Virus record (IMG/VR): IMGVR_UViG_3300001589_000007
Location: 1-64,000 of that record
DNA length: 64,000 bases
Direction: 5' to 3' (one strand)
Source: a virus
Shown: positions 52,512 through 60,637 of the stretch, piece after piece
Position numbering within the stretch: the first letter of the stretch is position 1
Layout: every line of letters starts with the position of its first letter
Made by a program: the position numbers and the translations under genes
The notes under the pieces: model-generated
Database searches by the model: none
Seen by the model: the letters and a program-made list of their open reading frames with translations, nothing else
Told to the model about the DNA's origin: nothing

Positions 52512-53270
52512 ATGGCAAACACAACAACGAAGAAACAAGAAGTATTTGACTACGTTCACGCTATGTTAGGTGGTGGAATGGTTGATGTAGAACTAGATCC
52601 TATACATTATGAAACTGCAATAACAAAAGCATTAACAAGATATCGTCAAAGAAGTGAACATTCAGCAGAAGAATCATACTTGTTTTTAAAAACGGTTGTA
52701 GATCAAAATAGTTACATACTTCCGTCAGAAGTTATGGAAGTTAGAAAAATATTTCGACGAAGTGTTGGTTCACGTACTGGTGGCGGAGATGGCGGAAGTA
52801 TATTTGAACCATTTAACTTAGCATATACAAACACATACCTACTATCTAGCACTAACATTGGAGGGCTTGCAACATACGATATGTTCAGTCAATATCAAGA
52901 ATTAGTCGGACGTATGTTTGGTAGCTTTATTGAGTTTAAATGGAACAATGTATCAAAAGAACTTACATTATTACAACGCCCTAGAGCAGAAGAAACCATG
53001 ATGCTATATGCTTATAATTATAGACCTGATGATTCCTTACTATCAGATTACCTAGCAATTGACTGGCTTAAAAGTTATACTCTTGCTACATGTAAATTTA
53101 TGTTAGGTGAAGCAAGATCGAAGTTTGCAACAATCGCCGGACCACAAGGCGGATCTCAGCTAAACGGTGATACATTGAAAGCTGAAGCACAAGCAGAACT
53201 AGAAAAACTAGAAACCGAAGTTTCAATGGCTGTTGCAGGCGGAACTGGTTATGGATTTACTATAGGCTAA
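52512..53270 (+). CDS. gp13: Neck protein gp13-like
   Basis: A 252-residue protein. The N-terminus VFDYVHAMLGGGMVDVELDP, then HYETAITKALTRYRQRSEHS and ESYLFLKTVVDQNSYILPSE, is the connector-type pattern of gp13: a helical head-tail adaptor with a beta-strand arm. The middle SQYQELVGRMFGSFIEFKWN and the C-terminal helix, AEAQAELEKLETEVS, also fit. T4 gp13 is 309 residues. The gene diverges from gp14 and has its own promoter. No terminator is seen before the next promoter at 53284. Confidence 0.8.
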   Translation: MANTTTKKQEVFDYVHAMLGGGMVDVELDPIHYETAITKALTRYRQRSEHSAEESYLFLKTVVDQNSYILPSEVMEVRKIFRRSVGSRTGGGDGGSIFEPFNLAYTNTYLLSSTNIGGLATYDMFSQYQELVGRMFGSFIEFKWNNVSKELTLLQRPRAEETMMLYAYNYRPDDSLLSDYLAIDWLKSYTLATCKFMLGEARSKFATIAGPQGGSQLNGDTLKAEAQAELEKLETEVSMAVAGGTGYGFTIG

Positions 53271-53283
53271 GCCAAAAAACTAC

Positions 53284-53312
53284 TTGACAATGTACTAAAG
53301 AAGTTATATAAT
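53284..53312 (+). promoter_or_regulatory. Perfect sigma-70 consensus promoter
   Basis: TTGACA (53284-53289), 17-base spacer, TATAAT (53307-53312). The usual start, seven bases after the -10, is 53319, which is the A of the next ATG. Confidence 0.92.
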
Positions 53313-53318
53313 GTAAGT

Positions 53319-53942
53319 ATGCAGTATATAACAACTCCAATGTGGTCAGTTCCACTATTTAAGACAAATATAGGTAAGCCTGATCCCATTACTATGGCTT
53401 GGGTTAAGAATTTAGATTATCCTCACGAAGCCTCAGGACATGATCATACTGACGACAAGTACATATTAGATCAACCTAAATTTAAAAAACTAAAAGCAAA
53501 ATTAAAAGAAGTATGTGATTTCTTTGTACACGAAGAATTAGGAATCAAAGACGATATTAATTTTGAAATACAAAATAGTTGGATTAATAGACATCGTGCA
53601 GGAGAACACAATACATTACACTGGCATTCAAACGCCATGTTAAGTGCAGTATACTATATTCAAAACGAGCCAGGAGCAGGAGCAATTCAGTTTCAACGTT
53701 CGCATTTATACTATAATTTATTTCATGATACAGTAAGAGTTGACTATAAAGATAAAGTACAAAATCAGTATAATTTAGATCTATTTGCTATTGAACCAGT
53801 TAGTGGCGATCTTGTTATATTTCCATCACATGTTGAACATATGGTTACACAAAATCAAACACCATCAGAACGTTATAGTCTAGCATTTAATCTATTTGCT
53901 AGAGGACATGTTGGTGCAGGGACGTCACAGATAAAATTATGA
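53319..53942 (+). CDS. 2OG-Fe(II) oxygenase-like protein, tandem copy 1
   Basis: A 207-residue protein of the jelly-roll family seen in marine phages. Landmarks: FEIQNSWINRHRAGEHNTLH near 82-101, the H101-W-H103 pair, SAVYYIQNEPGAGAIQF, and FPSHVEHMVTQNQTPSERYS with distal histidines and an Arg. The proximal site is H-x-H rather than H-x-D, as in the poorly characterised TIGR02466-type branch, so catalytic activity is uncertain. The start ATG coincides with the expected transcription start of a perfect promoter, so the mRNA would be leaderless. It overlaps the next gene by four bases. Confidence 0.75.
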   Translation: MQYITTPMWSVPLFKTNIGKPDPITMAWVKNLDYPHEASGHDHTDDKYILDQPKFKKLKAKLKEVCDFFVHEELGIKDDINFEIQNSWINRHRAGEHNTLHWHSNAMLSAVYYIQNEPGAGAIQFQRSHLYYNLFHDTVRVDYKDKVQNQYNLDLFAIEPVSGDLVIFPSHVEHMVTQNQTPSERYSLAFNLFARGHVGAGTSQIKL

Positions 53943-54589
53943 ATCATCAAGTAATTCCTTTATTTTCAGTACCTCTTTTTAAGTCTAATATTGGAAAAGT
54001 TGATCCTATCACTTTAGCTTGGATTAAAAACTTAAATTACCCTTCGCAAGCAGTCGGACATGACGGAAGTGATGATCATTTACCTAAACATAAGCAGGGT
54101 ATGCATATACTACATAACAAAAAACTTAGGAAACTTAAAGACCGTATACAAAACTGTATTAACTATTTTGTACACGAAGTGCTTGATATAGAAGATCATA
54201 TTAACTTTGAAATACAGGCAAGCTGGATCAATAAAATAGAACTTGGTGATGCTGATATTATAAAACACGGCCATGCAGGCTCAATGATTAGTGGAGTTTA
54301 TTATATAGATGCTGACGATACTACAGCACCTATAACTTTTGAAAAGGCATATATGTATCCAAACTTATTTCATAATAGTGTACCATTAACATTTAAGAAG
54401 CAAAATTATAATCAATATAATATAGAAGAATTTACATTAAATCCTCTCCCAGGAGATATATTATTATTTCCGTCTCATCTAGAACATACAGTACATCGTG
54501 TTGATACTAAAAAAGATAGGTACGGAATAGCATTTAACTGTTTTGCTAAAGGCGAAATAGGATACGGATCAGAACAAATAACGTTATAG
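53939..54589 (+). CDS. 2OG-Fe(II) oxygenase-like protein, tandem copy 2
   Basis: A 216-residue paralogue of the preceding gene. Both proteins share 'VPLFK.NIGK.DPIT.AW.KNL.YP' at the start, an 'INFEIQ.SWIN' strand, a KHGHAGSMISGVYYI region with the H-x-H pair, and LLFPSHLEHTVHRVDTKKDR near the end. The pair is a tandem duplication with overlapping ends, and the copies have diverged widely. Probably cotranscribed with the dNMP kinase (8-base gap). Substrate unknown. Confidence 0.75.
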   Translation: MNHQVIPLFSVPLFKSNIGKVDPITLAWIKNLNYPSQAVGHDGSDDHLPKHKQGMHILHNKKLRKLKDRIQNCINYFVHEVLDIEDHINFEIQASWINKIELGDADIIKHGHAGSMISGVYYIDADDTTAPITFEKAYMYPNLFHNSVPLTFKKQNYNQYNIEEFTLNPLPGDILLFPSHLEHTVHRVDTKKDRYGIAFNCFAKGEIGYGSEQITL

Positions 54590-54597
54590 GAAAAAAT

Positions 54598-55191
54598 ATG
54601 ATTATCGGAGTATGTGGTCTTATTGGCGGTGGCAAAGGTACTGTTGGCGATATTTTAGTAGAACATCACGGGTTTAAAAAAATATCATTTGCAGATAAAC
54701 TAAAAGATGCTGTTGCACTTATGTTTGATTGGGATAGAGAGTTGCTAGAAGGCATTACTGATCAGAGTAGACAATGGCGAGAAAATAAAGATGATTTTTG
54801 GTCAAAAGAAACTGGCAGAGATATTACTCCAAGATTAGTATTACAAGAGTTTGGTACTGAGTGCATGCGGAAAGGTTTCTTCGACGGTATTTGGGTTAGT
54901 ATGGTAAAAAATGAGATTATAAAAAATCCTAAACAAAACTATGTTGTCCCTGATGTTAGATTTCCTAACGAAGGAACAATGATAAATGATTTAGGCGGAC
55001 ATGTCTGGAGAGTTAGACGAGGAACTGATCCAATGTGGTTACGCATATATGAAGATATTGGAGAAGAACCATCTGACGTACACCAGTCAGAATACAAATG
55101 GTGTAGTATTAATCATAGTGCAATTATAGAAAATGACCAAAGCCTTGCTTATCTTAAAAATCTGGTAGCAAGTCACCTTGCTTCCATTTAA
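54598..55191 (+). CDS. gp1: Deoxynucleoside monophosphate kinase (T4 gp1-like)
   Basis: A 197-residue P-loop kinase. GLIGGGKGT (7-15) is the Walker A. LQEFGTECMRKGFFDGIWVS (about 82-101) and YVVPDVRFPNEGTMI (about 117-131) match the nucleotide- and phosphate-binding segments of the T4 gp1 family, which converts dNMPs to dNDPs for phage DNA synthesis. It probably shares the early sigma-70 promoter at 53284. Its last 38 bases overlap the antisense HNH-type gene. Confidence 0.88.
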   Translation: MIIGVCGLIGGGKGTVGDILVEHHGFKKISFADKLKDAVALMFDWDRELLEGITDQSRQWRENKDDFWSKETGRDITPRLVLQEFGTECMRKGFFDGIWVSMVKNEIIKNPKQNYVVPDVRFPNEGTMINDLGGHVWRVRRGTDPMWLRIYEDIGEEPSDVHQSEYKWCSINHSAIIENDQSLAYLKNLVASHLASI

Positions 55192-55489
55192 CTCCGATCT
55201 TTTGCATAACACGTTGACAGTTTGCACATACAGTTTTTAAGTTAGTAAACGAAGAATTATTCAAGTCACCGTCAATATGAAATACATTGAATTGTTCAGG
55301 ATGTTTACTAGTATAGTTACACTTCTCACAATTATTTTTTTTAATATATCCTGCCTGCTTCCATTTAGGGATTCCATGTTTAACTCCGTGTCGTAGACAC
55401 ACTTCACAGAGCCTTCGATAATAGGTTCTGCCGTCTTTTTTATAATTTATTGCCGCAGGACGTTGTCTACATACACATAATGGTCTCAT
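55154..55489 (-). CDS. HNH-type zinc-finger nuclease-like protein
   Basis: A 111-residue protein with C-x2-C pairs at CEVC (28-31), CEKC (54-57) and CANC (88-91). VFHIDGDLNNSSFTNLKTVC (69-88) is the HNH pattern: a His-x-Asp, then Asn and an 'NLK' before the second Cys pair. The family occurs scattered in T4-like marine phages and is usually taken as a free-standing homing-type nuclease. It is the only minus-strand gene between the kinase and the sheath, overlaps the kinase's end by 38 bases and carries a GAGG ribosome site ten bases before ATG. Cutting activity is inferred only. Confidence 0.75.
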   Translation of the reverse strand: MRPLCVCRQRPAAINYKKDGRTYYRRLCEVCLRHGVKHGIPKWKQAGYIKKNNCEKCNYTSKHPEQFNVFHIDGDLNNSSFTNLKTVCANCQRVMQKIGVKWKQGDLLPDF

Positions 55490-55556
55490 ATTGTATTTAC
55501 CTCACCTTTTCTGCCCCTTTAATTCATGGTATCTCAAGGTAATATTTCTAAATTCA

Positions 55557-55564
55557 TATAAATA
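55557..55564 (+). promoter_or_regulatory. T4-type late promoter for gp18
   Basis: TATAAATA, 40 bases before the ATG at 55605, with AGGAGA close to the start. Confidence 0.88.
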
Positions 55565-55604
55565 ATAATGAACACTTTACTAAGACTTATTAGGAGAAAA
55601 AGAA

Positions 55605-58600
55605 ATGGCGTTATCATCCCCAGGTGTTGAGGTTAAGGTAATAGACGAATCGTTCTATACACCAGCAGAACCCGGCACCGTACCAATGATTTTTATAGCC
55701 TCCGCCCAAGACAAGAAGAACGGCGCAGGAACAGGTACCGCACCAGGTACATTGGCTGCAAATGCAGGCAAACCTTACTTGATCACATCACAGCGTGATT
55801 TAGTAGAAACATTTGGTGAACCAAGTTTTAAAACAGATACAAACAATAATCCAATACACGCAGGTGAACTTAACGAATATGGTTTACAAGCGGCATATAG
55901 CTTATTAGGTGTAAGCAATAGAGCATATGTAACTAGAGCATCAATTGACTTAGGGGCATTGGCAGCAACTGCATCAGCTCCTACAGCAAATCCTGCGGCT
56001 GGCACATATTGGTTTGATACTGCAACTTCAATATTTGGAATTTTTGAATGGAACTCAGCGGCGGCATCCGTAATAGGTGGCCAGAGCTTTACTAACAAAG
56101 TTCCAACAGTAATTACTGATACAACAAAAGTTAGTGCCGGAGCACCAAAAGGATCAGTAGGATCAATTGGTGATTATGCAATAGTTGCAACTACAACCTT
56201 AAACAAGCTATACTACAAGAACTACTTAGGTACTTGGGTACAAGCTGGTACAACAGCTTGGAAAGCAAGCCACGGTACTGTTGCTGGTTCAGCTAATCCA
56301 ACTATTGTAGGTGGCAAAACACTAGTAATAAATTCATCTACTGTGACAGCTAGTGGCACTACAGCAAGTTCATTAGCAGGTGATATTAACACTGCGGCAA
56401 TTAGTGGTATTACAGCGGCGTCAATTGACGGTGTATTGACAATCTTTAGCACAGGTGCAAACGTTGTACTTGCAGAAGGTACAGGCGCATTAGGCGAAGC
56501 TGGAATGGCAGCCGGTACTTATTATGCTCCAGCATTAAGTATTGCTCCTCACACAAGTGTTCCATTATATAAGAGCGGTGATCCAAACTCACGCCCATCA
56601 GGTAGTATTTGGATTAAAACAACACAGCCTAATAAAGGTGCAAATTGGAAAGTTAAAGTATGGAATGATGCAACTAAGTTATGGGATACTAGCGCCGCAC
56701 CAATATTCAATACTCCACAAGAGGCACTGTTTAACTTAGATAAGACACTAGGCGGAGCAGGTTTGGCACTAAGTCAAATTTTCATCAAAGCAAACGACGG
56801 TGAAGCAACTGTTACAGCAGGCGATTTTAAAATTTATAAAAGAGCGGCAACAGGTAACACTACTATTACTAGTGGTATTATTACAACAGGTATGTCATCG
56901 GCAGCATTTACAATTAATATTTCAGAATCAATAGTTGGTAATGCGGCAATGAGTGCTGATGTAGCAGTAAGTGGAACCACAACAGGAGCGGCAACAGATT
57001 CCGACGTAGTTGCAAATGCAATTAATGCGGCAGGTTTAACAAATGTTAGTGCTTCTGTAGACGCTCAAAATAGAGTTGTTATCATACACAACGACGGTGG
57101 AGACTTTAGAATTAAAGATCAAACTGGAGCGGCTTTTGCTGAAATGGGCTTTAGTGCTTATGTAAATGCAAATAGTGGAACAACTAATTTGTATACTGCA
57201 CCAGCAGGTGATGCAGATCATGAGTTTGTAGCTTCAAACTGGAAAGTACTAACATATACAGCGTCAACTACTGCTCCAACAGCATTAGCGGCAAATGGTA
57301 CATTATGGTATAATTCAATTACTGACGAAGCCGACATTATGATACATAACGGTACTACTTGGGTAGGATATTTAGATTCAACAAGCCCGTATTATAGTGC
57401 TAGTGCAGGCGATCAAACTAGCCCAGGAGGTCCTATTGTAAGTGCAAGCGAACCTTTAGCGGCAACTGGCCAGTCAGATGGAACTGCTCTTAAGAACGGT
57501 GATATTTGGATTTCAACAGCAATTTTAGATGCATATCCAACTGTATACAAATACAGTACTGCACTTACTAAATGGGTGTTAGTTGACAGTTCAGATCAAA
57601 CTACTGAAGACGGTATACTTTATGCAGATGCACGTTGGGGATTAGCAGGTGCTACTAGTAATGTAGCAGGAACTATTGTAGAGTTATTAACAAATAACTT
57701 CTTAGATCCAGATGCTCCAGATCCAGCACTATATCCAAAAGGTATGATGTTGTTTAACTTACGTAGAAGTGGATTTAATGTTAAGAAATTTGTACGCAAT
57801 TATATTGATACAAATGCAGTTAACAAAAGATTTAACTCAGACGAAGCAATGACAAGTTATTATACACACCGTTGGGTTACAGAATCAGCTAACCAAGCAG
57901 ATGGTAAAGGAAGCTTCGGACAAGGCGCACAGCGTAAAGTTGTTATCCAAAGTCTACAAGCAATGCTTAATAGTAACGATGCAATTAGAGATGATGAATC
58001 AAGACTCTTTAATGTAATTGCTACTCCAGGATATCCAGAGCTAATTGGTGAAATGGTTACATTGAATACTGATAGAGGATTAACAGCGTTTGTATTAGGT
58101 GATAGTCCACCAAAACTAACACCAGATGCTACTTCACTTAACGAGTGGGGAACTAATGTTAACTTAGCAGTTGAAGATAATGCTAACGGACTTGTAACAA
58201 GTGATGAATACTTAGGTGTTTATTATCCATGGGGATTTAGCAGTGATAATGCTGGTAACAACGTTGTTGTTCCACCAAGTCATATGATGCTAAGAACTAT
58301 TGCACTTAGTGACCAAGTTAGTTATCCATGGTTTGCACCAGCAGGTACAAGACGAGGAGGCATTACTAACGCAACAGCAACTGGTTATATTGATAACGAA
58401 GGCGAATTTAATTCAATAGCATTAAACGAAGGACAACGTGATACACTTCAAGGTATTAAAGTTAATCCAATTACGTTTATGACAGGTGCTGGATTAGTTG
58501 CATTTGGACAGAAAACTAGAGCTAAAAATGCTAGTTCTTTAGATAGAATTAACGTTGCAAGACTAGTTGTGTATATGCGTAGTCAACTTAACAAACTTGC

Positions 58601-58859
58601 TAAGCCTTATATCTTTGAACCAAATGATAAGATAACAAGAGATGAGATCAAACAAGCCGCAGAGAGCTTGTGCTTAGAACTTGTAGGATCAAGAGCGTTA
58701 TATGACTATCTAGTTGTATGTGACGAATCAAATAACACACCAAGTAGAATAGATAAAAACGAACTATACTTAGATATAGCAATTGAACCAGTTAAGGCTG
58801 TGGAATTCATATACATTCCACTTAGACTTAAGAATACAGGAGAAATTGCAGGTCTTTAA
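55605..58859 (+). CDS. gp18: Contractile tail sheath protein gp18
   Basis: A 1084-residue sheath protein; T4 gp18 is 659. The N-terminus (LSSPGVEVKVIDESFYTPAE) and the C-terminal 400 residues, with FNVKKFVRNYI, GMMLFNLRRSG, INVARLVVYMRSQLNKLAKP and AIEPVKAVEFIYIPL, are the conserved fold that polymerises around the tube. Between about residues 115 and 660 is a large insertion of beta-rich, fibre-like domains, with GTYWFDTATSIFGIFEWN, PSGSIWIKTTQPNKGANWKV and NGTLWYNSITDEADIMIHNG. These would project from the sheath surface. Upstream is a 113-base gap with the late promoter. Confidence 0.92.
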   Translation: MALSSPGVEVKVIDESFYTPAEPGTVPMIFIASAQDKKNGAGTGTAPGTLAANAGKPYLITSQRDLVETFGEPSFKTDTNNNPIHAGELNEYGLQAAYSLLGVSNRAYVTRASIDLGALAATASAPTANPAAGTYWFDTATSIFGIFEWNSAAASVIGGQSFTNKVPTVITDTTKVSAGAPKGSVGSIGDYAIVATTTLNKLYYKNYLGTWVQAGTTAWKASHGTVAGSANPTIVGGKTLVINSSTVTASGTTASSLAGDINTAAISGITAASIDGVLTIFSTGANVVLAEGTGALGEAGMAAGTYYAPALSIAPHTSVPLYKSGDPNSRPSGSIWIKTTQPNKGANWKVKVWNDATKLWDTSAAPIFNTPQEALFNLDKTLGGAGLALSQIFIKANDGEATVTAGDFKIYKRAATGNTTITSGIITTGMSSAAFTINISESIVGNAAMSADVAVSGTTTGAATDSDVVANAINAAGLTNVSASVDAQNRVVIIHNDGGDFRIKDQTGAAFAEMGFSAYVNANSGTTNLYTAPAGDADHEFVASNWKVLTYTASTTAPTALAANGTLWYNSITDEADIMIHNGTTWVGYLDSTSPYYSASAGDQTSPGGPIVSASEPLAATGQSDGTALKNGDIWISTAILDAYPTVYKYSTALTKWVLVDSSDQTTEDGILYADARWGLAGATSNVAGTIVELLTNNFLDPDAPDPALYPKGMMLFNLRRSGFNVKKFVRNYIDTNAVNKRFNSDEAMTSYYTHRWVTESANQADGKGSFGQGAQRKVVIQSLQAMLNSNDAIRDDESRLFNVIATPGYPELIGEMVTLNTDRGLTAFVLGDSPPKLTPDATSLNEWGTNVNLAVEDNANGLVTSDEYLGVYYPWGFSSDNAGNNVVVPPSHMMLRTIALSDQVSYPWFAPAGTRRGGITNATATGYIDNEGEFNSIALNEGQRDTLQGIKVNPITFMTGAGLVAFGQKTRAKNASSLDRINVARLVVYMRSQLNKLAKPYIFEPNDKITRDEIKQAAESLCLELVGSRALYDYLVVCDESNNTPSRIDKNELYLDIAIEPVKAVEFIYIPLRLKNTGEIAGL

Positions 58860-58868
58860 ATTCTAAAA

Positions 58869-58894
58869 AATGGGGGCTAGAAATAGCCTCCATT
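58869..58894 (+). other. GAAA-tetraloop hairpin between gp18 and gp19
   Basis: AATGGGGGCTA (58869-58879) pairs with TAGCCTCCATT (58884-58894), with one G-T pair, around a GAAA loop. No T tract follows on the plus strand; on the minus strand a T tract would follow, so it could act as a minus-strand terminator or protect the gp18 mRNA end. Confidence 0.75.
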
Positions 58895-58898
58895 AAAA

Positions 58899-58906
58899 GA
58901 TAAATA
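58899..58906 (+). promoter_or_regulatory. T4-type late promoter for gp19
   Basis: GATAAATA, directly after the hairpin; CAGGAG precedes the ATG at 58927. Confidence 0.88.
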
Positions 58907-58926
58907 CTAGCAACAGGAGTTATAAT

Positions 58927-59556
58927 ATGGCAATCTCAACACTCTCAAAAATTACAGTACCTCTAGCAAGTGATACTTCAGCGTCGACACAAGGTTTGTT
59001 GATGCCGAAGTTACAATATCGCTTTAGAGTAACACTTGAGAACTTTGGTGTAAGTACACCAACAACAGAACTAACAAAACAGGTAATTGATGTAACAAGA
59101 CCAGTTGTAAACTTTGAGGAAATTGAAATCCCAGTTTACAACAGTAGAGCATACCTAGCAGGTAAGCATGCATGGGATCCGATTACACTTAACTTGCGTG
59201 AAGATGTAAACAACAATGTACAAAAACTTGTTGGCGAACAGTTACAGAAACAGTTTGATTTCTTTGAGCAGTCAGGTGCGGCATCAGGTATTGACTACAA
59301 ATTCTTAACTAGAATTGAAATACTAGACGGTGGTAACGGAGCAAATACTCCAAATGTATTAGATACATTTGAGTTATATGGTTGCTTTGTACAAAATGCA
59401 AACTACAACACATTAGCATACAGTGCTAATGAGCCAGTTACAATAGCACTAAGCATACGTTACGATAACGCAATCCAGTCACAAGGTGGCGGAATTGGAA
59501 CAGCAGTAGGTAGAACTCTTAACAGTCTAGTTACTGGTGGCGGCGGCATAGGCTAA
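58927..59556 (+). CDS. gp19: Tail tube protein gp19
   Basis: A 209-residue tube subunit. Features include MPKLQYRFRVTLENFGVSTP near 27-46, TKQVIDVTRPVVNFEEIEIP (52-71), YLAGKHAWDPITLNLREDVN (77-96), LDTFELYGCFVQNANYNTLA (139-158) and EPVTIALSIRYDNAIQ. This is the T4 gp19 fold (163 residues) with insertions. gp19 hexamers stack into the rigid tube inside gp18. It follows gp18 as in T4 and ends before a terminator. Confidence 0.93.
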   Translation: MAISTLSKITVPLASDTSASTQGLLMPKLQYRFRVTLENFGVSTPTTELTKQVIDVTRPVVNFEEIEIPVYNSRAYLAGKHAWDPITLNLREDVNNNVQKLVGEQLQKQFDFFEQSGAASGIDYKFLTRIEILDGGNGANTPNVLDTFELYGCFVQNANYNTLAYSANEPVTIALSIRYDNAIQSQGGGIGTAVGRTLNSLVTGGGGIG

Positions 59557-59582
59557 AAACTAATTGCCATATTACTATTATT

Positions 59583-59607
59583 AAAAGGAGCTTCGGCTCC
59601 TTTTTTT
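59583..59607 (+). terminator. TTCG-tetraloop terminator after gp19
   Basis: AAAAGGAGC (59583-59591) pairs with GCTCCTTTT (59596-59604) around a TTCG loop, followed by T's to 59607. Confidence 0.95.
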
Positions 59608-59628
59608 ATGACTCTCTTAATTAACGTT

Positions 59629-59636
59629 TATAAATA
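59629..59636 (+). promoter_or_regulatory. T4-type late promoter, start at the ATG
   Basis: TATAAATA; the expected start, six bases on, is 59642, the A of the next ATG. Confidence 0.82.
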
Positions 59637-59641
59637 TATGC

Positions 59642-60592
59642 ATGACAGATTTAGATAAAATTAATAAAGGACATTTTGATAGTGGTCCTATATCCAACGG
59701 ACAATTAGATCCGATTTTCTTGTCACCTTATAATATTAATACTCTTGAGGAATTAACAGAGTATAGTTCCTTTCATAAACTTCTTGCAGACAATTTAAAA
59801 AGAAAATTTAATATTCCTGAAGACACGTTAAATTGGGAGTATCCGTATATACGTAAAGAAGAAGAAAAAAACTTTAATAGCGATCCTTGGACATACACTA
59901 TTAATCAATACGGATTTAGAGACATTTGGCGTCAAAAAGCTAAACGTCCTAATTTAGGATTTTACGGATGTAGCTATACTTACGGAGAAGGTGTAGAATC
60001 TAAAAAACATTGGACTACTCTAGTTTCTAACAGATTTAAATTTAATAAATTTAATTTTGGTATAGGCGGATCAAGTGCATTGAGAGTTGCTAGAACTTTT
60101 GTAGCAACTAATAGAGTTTTAAATTTAACTCATGCCATTATATTATTACCATCTATGAATAGAGTAGATTATAGTTTCATATATGATAAACAAAATAGGA
60201 ATTGGACTAGGTCAGTAGGGTTGTTGCCTGCCATAAATCCAGAGTATGGTACAAGACATGGTGAAGAAGGCTTACTTAAAAAACATAAAGAAATTTATAC
60301 AGCATTTGATGATAACCTTTTTATTATGAATCTAATATATGCCGTATCTATGATTACTGAATCTGCAAGAGCAAATAATGTAAAAATAGTATTTGCTACA
60401 TGGTGTGCTGAAACATTATATACACTAGACAAAATAAATGCTCCAAATTTGTATCCTAATGTAGGACTTAACCTGAAAGATTATGCAAGAGATGGAGCAC
60501 ATCCAGGACCAATTACTAATCAAATTTTTACTGATAATATTACAGAATGGATATCTAGCACTCAAAAAAACAGTACATGGCCAGTTATTTAA
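59642..60592 (+). CDS. SGNH-hydrolase-like protein, second copy
   Basis: A 316-residue protein with an N-terminal 100-residue domain rich in aromatic residues and an SGNH-like core. LGFYGCSYTYGEGVESKKHW holds the nucleophile Ser111. FNFGIGGSSALRVAR (138-152) is the block II glycine region. THAIILLPSMNRVDY fits block III. The C-terminal RDGAHPGP gives D284-x2-H287. It shows only weak likeness to the protein at 32920. It sits between gp19 and a baseplate gene, and has no ribosome site, since the late promoter places transcription at the ATG. Possibly a virion-associated esterase; substrate unknown. Confidence 0.75.
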   Translation: MTDLDKINKGHFDSGPISNGQLDPIFLSPYNINTLEELTEYSSFHKLLADNLKRKFNIPEDTLNWEYPYIRKEEEKNFNSDPWTYTINQYGFRDIWRQKAKRPNLGFYGCSYTYGEGVESKKHWTTLVSNRFKFNKFNFGIGGSSALRVARTFVATNRVLNLTHAIILLPSMNRVDYSFIYDKQNRNWTRSVGLLPAINPEYGTRHGEEGLLKKHKEIYTAFDDNLFIMNLIYAVSMITESARANNVKIVFATWCAETLYTLDKINAPNLYPNVGLNLKDYARDGAHPGPITNQIFTDNITEWISSTQKNSTWPVI

Positions 60593-60612
60593 TCTACGCA
60601 CTTTATATTATA

Positions 60613-60620
60613 GATAAATA
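60613..60620 (+). promoter_or_regulatory. T4-type late promoter
   Basis: GATAAATA, 17 bases before the ATG at 60638, with AAGGAG between. Confidence 0.88.
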
Positions 60621-60637
60621 TTAGTAAGGAGATCTAT

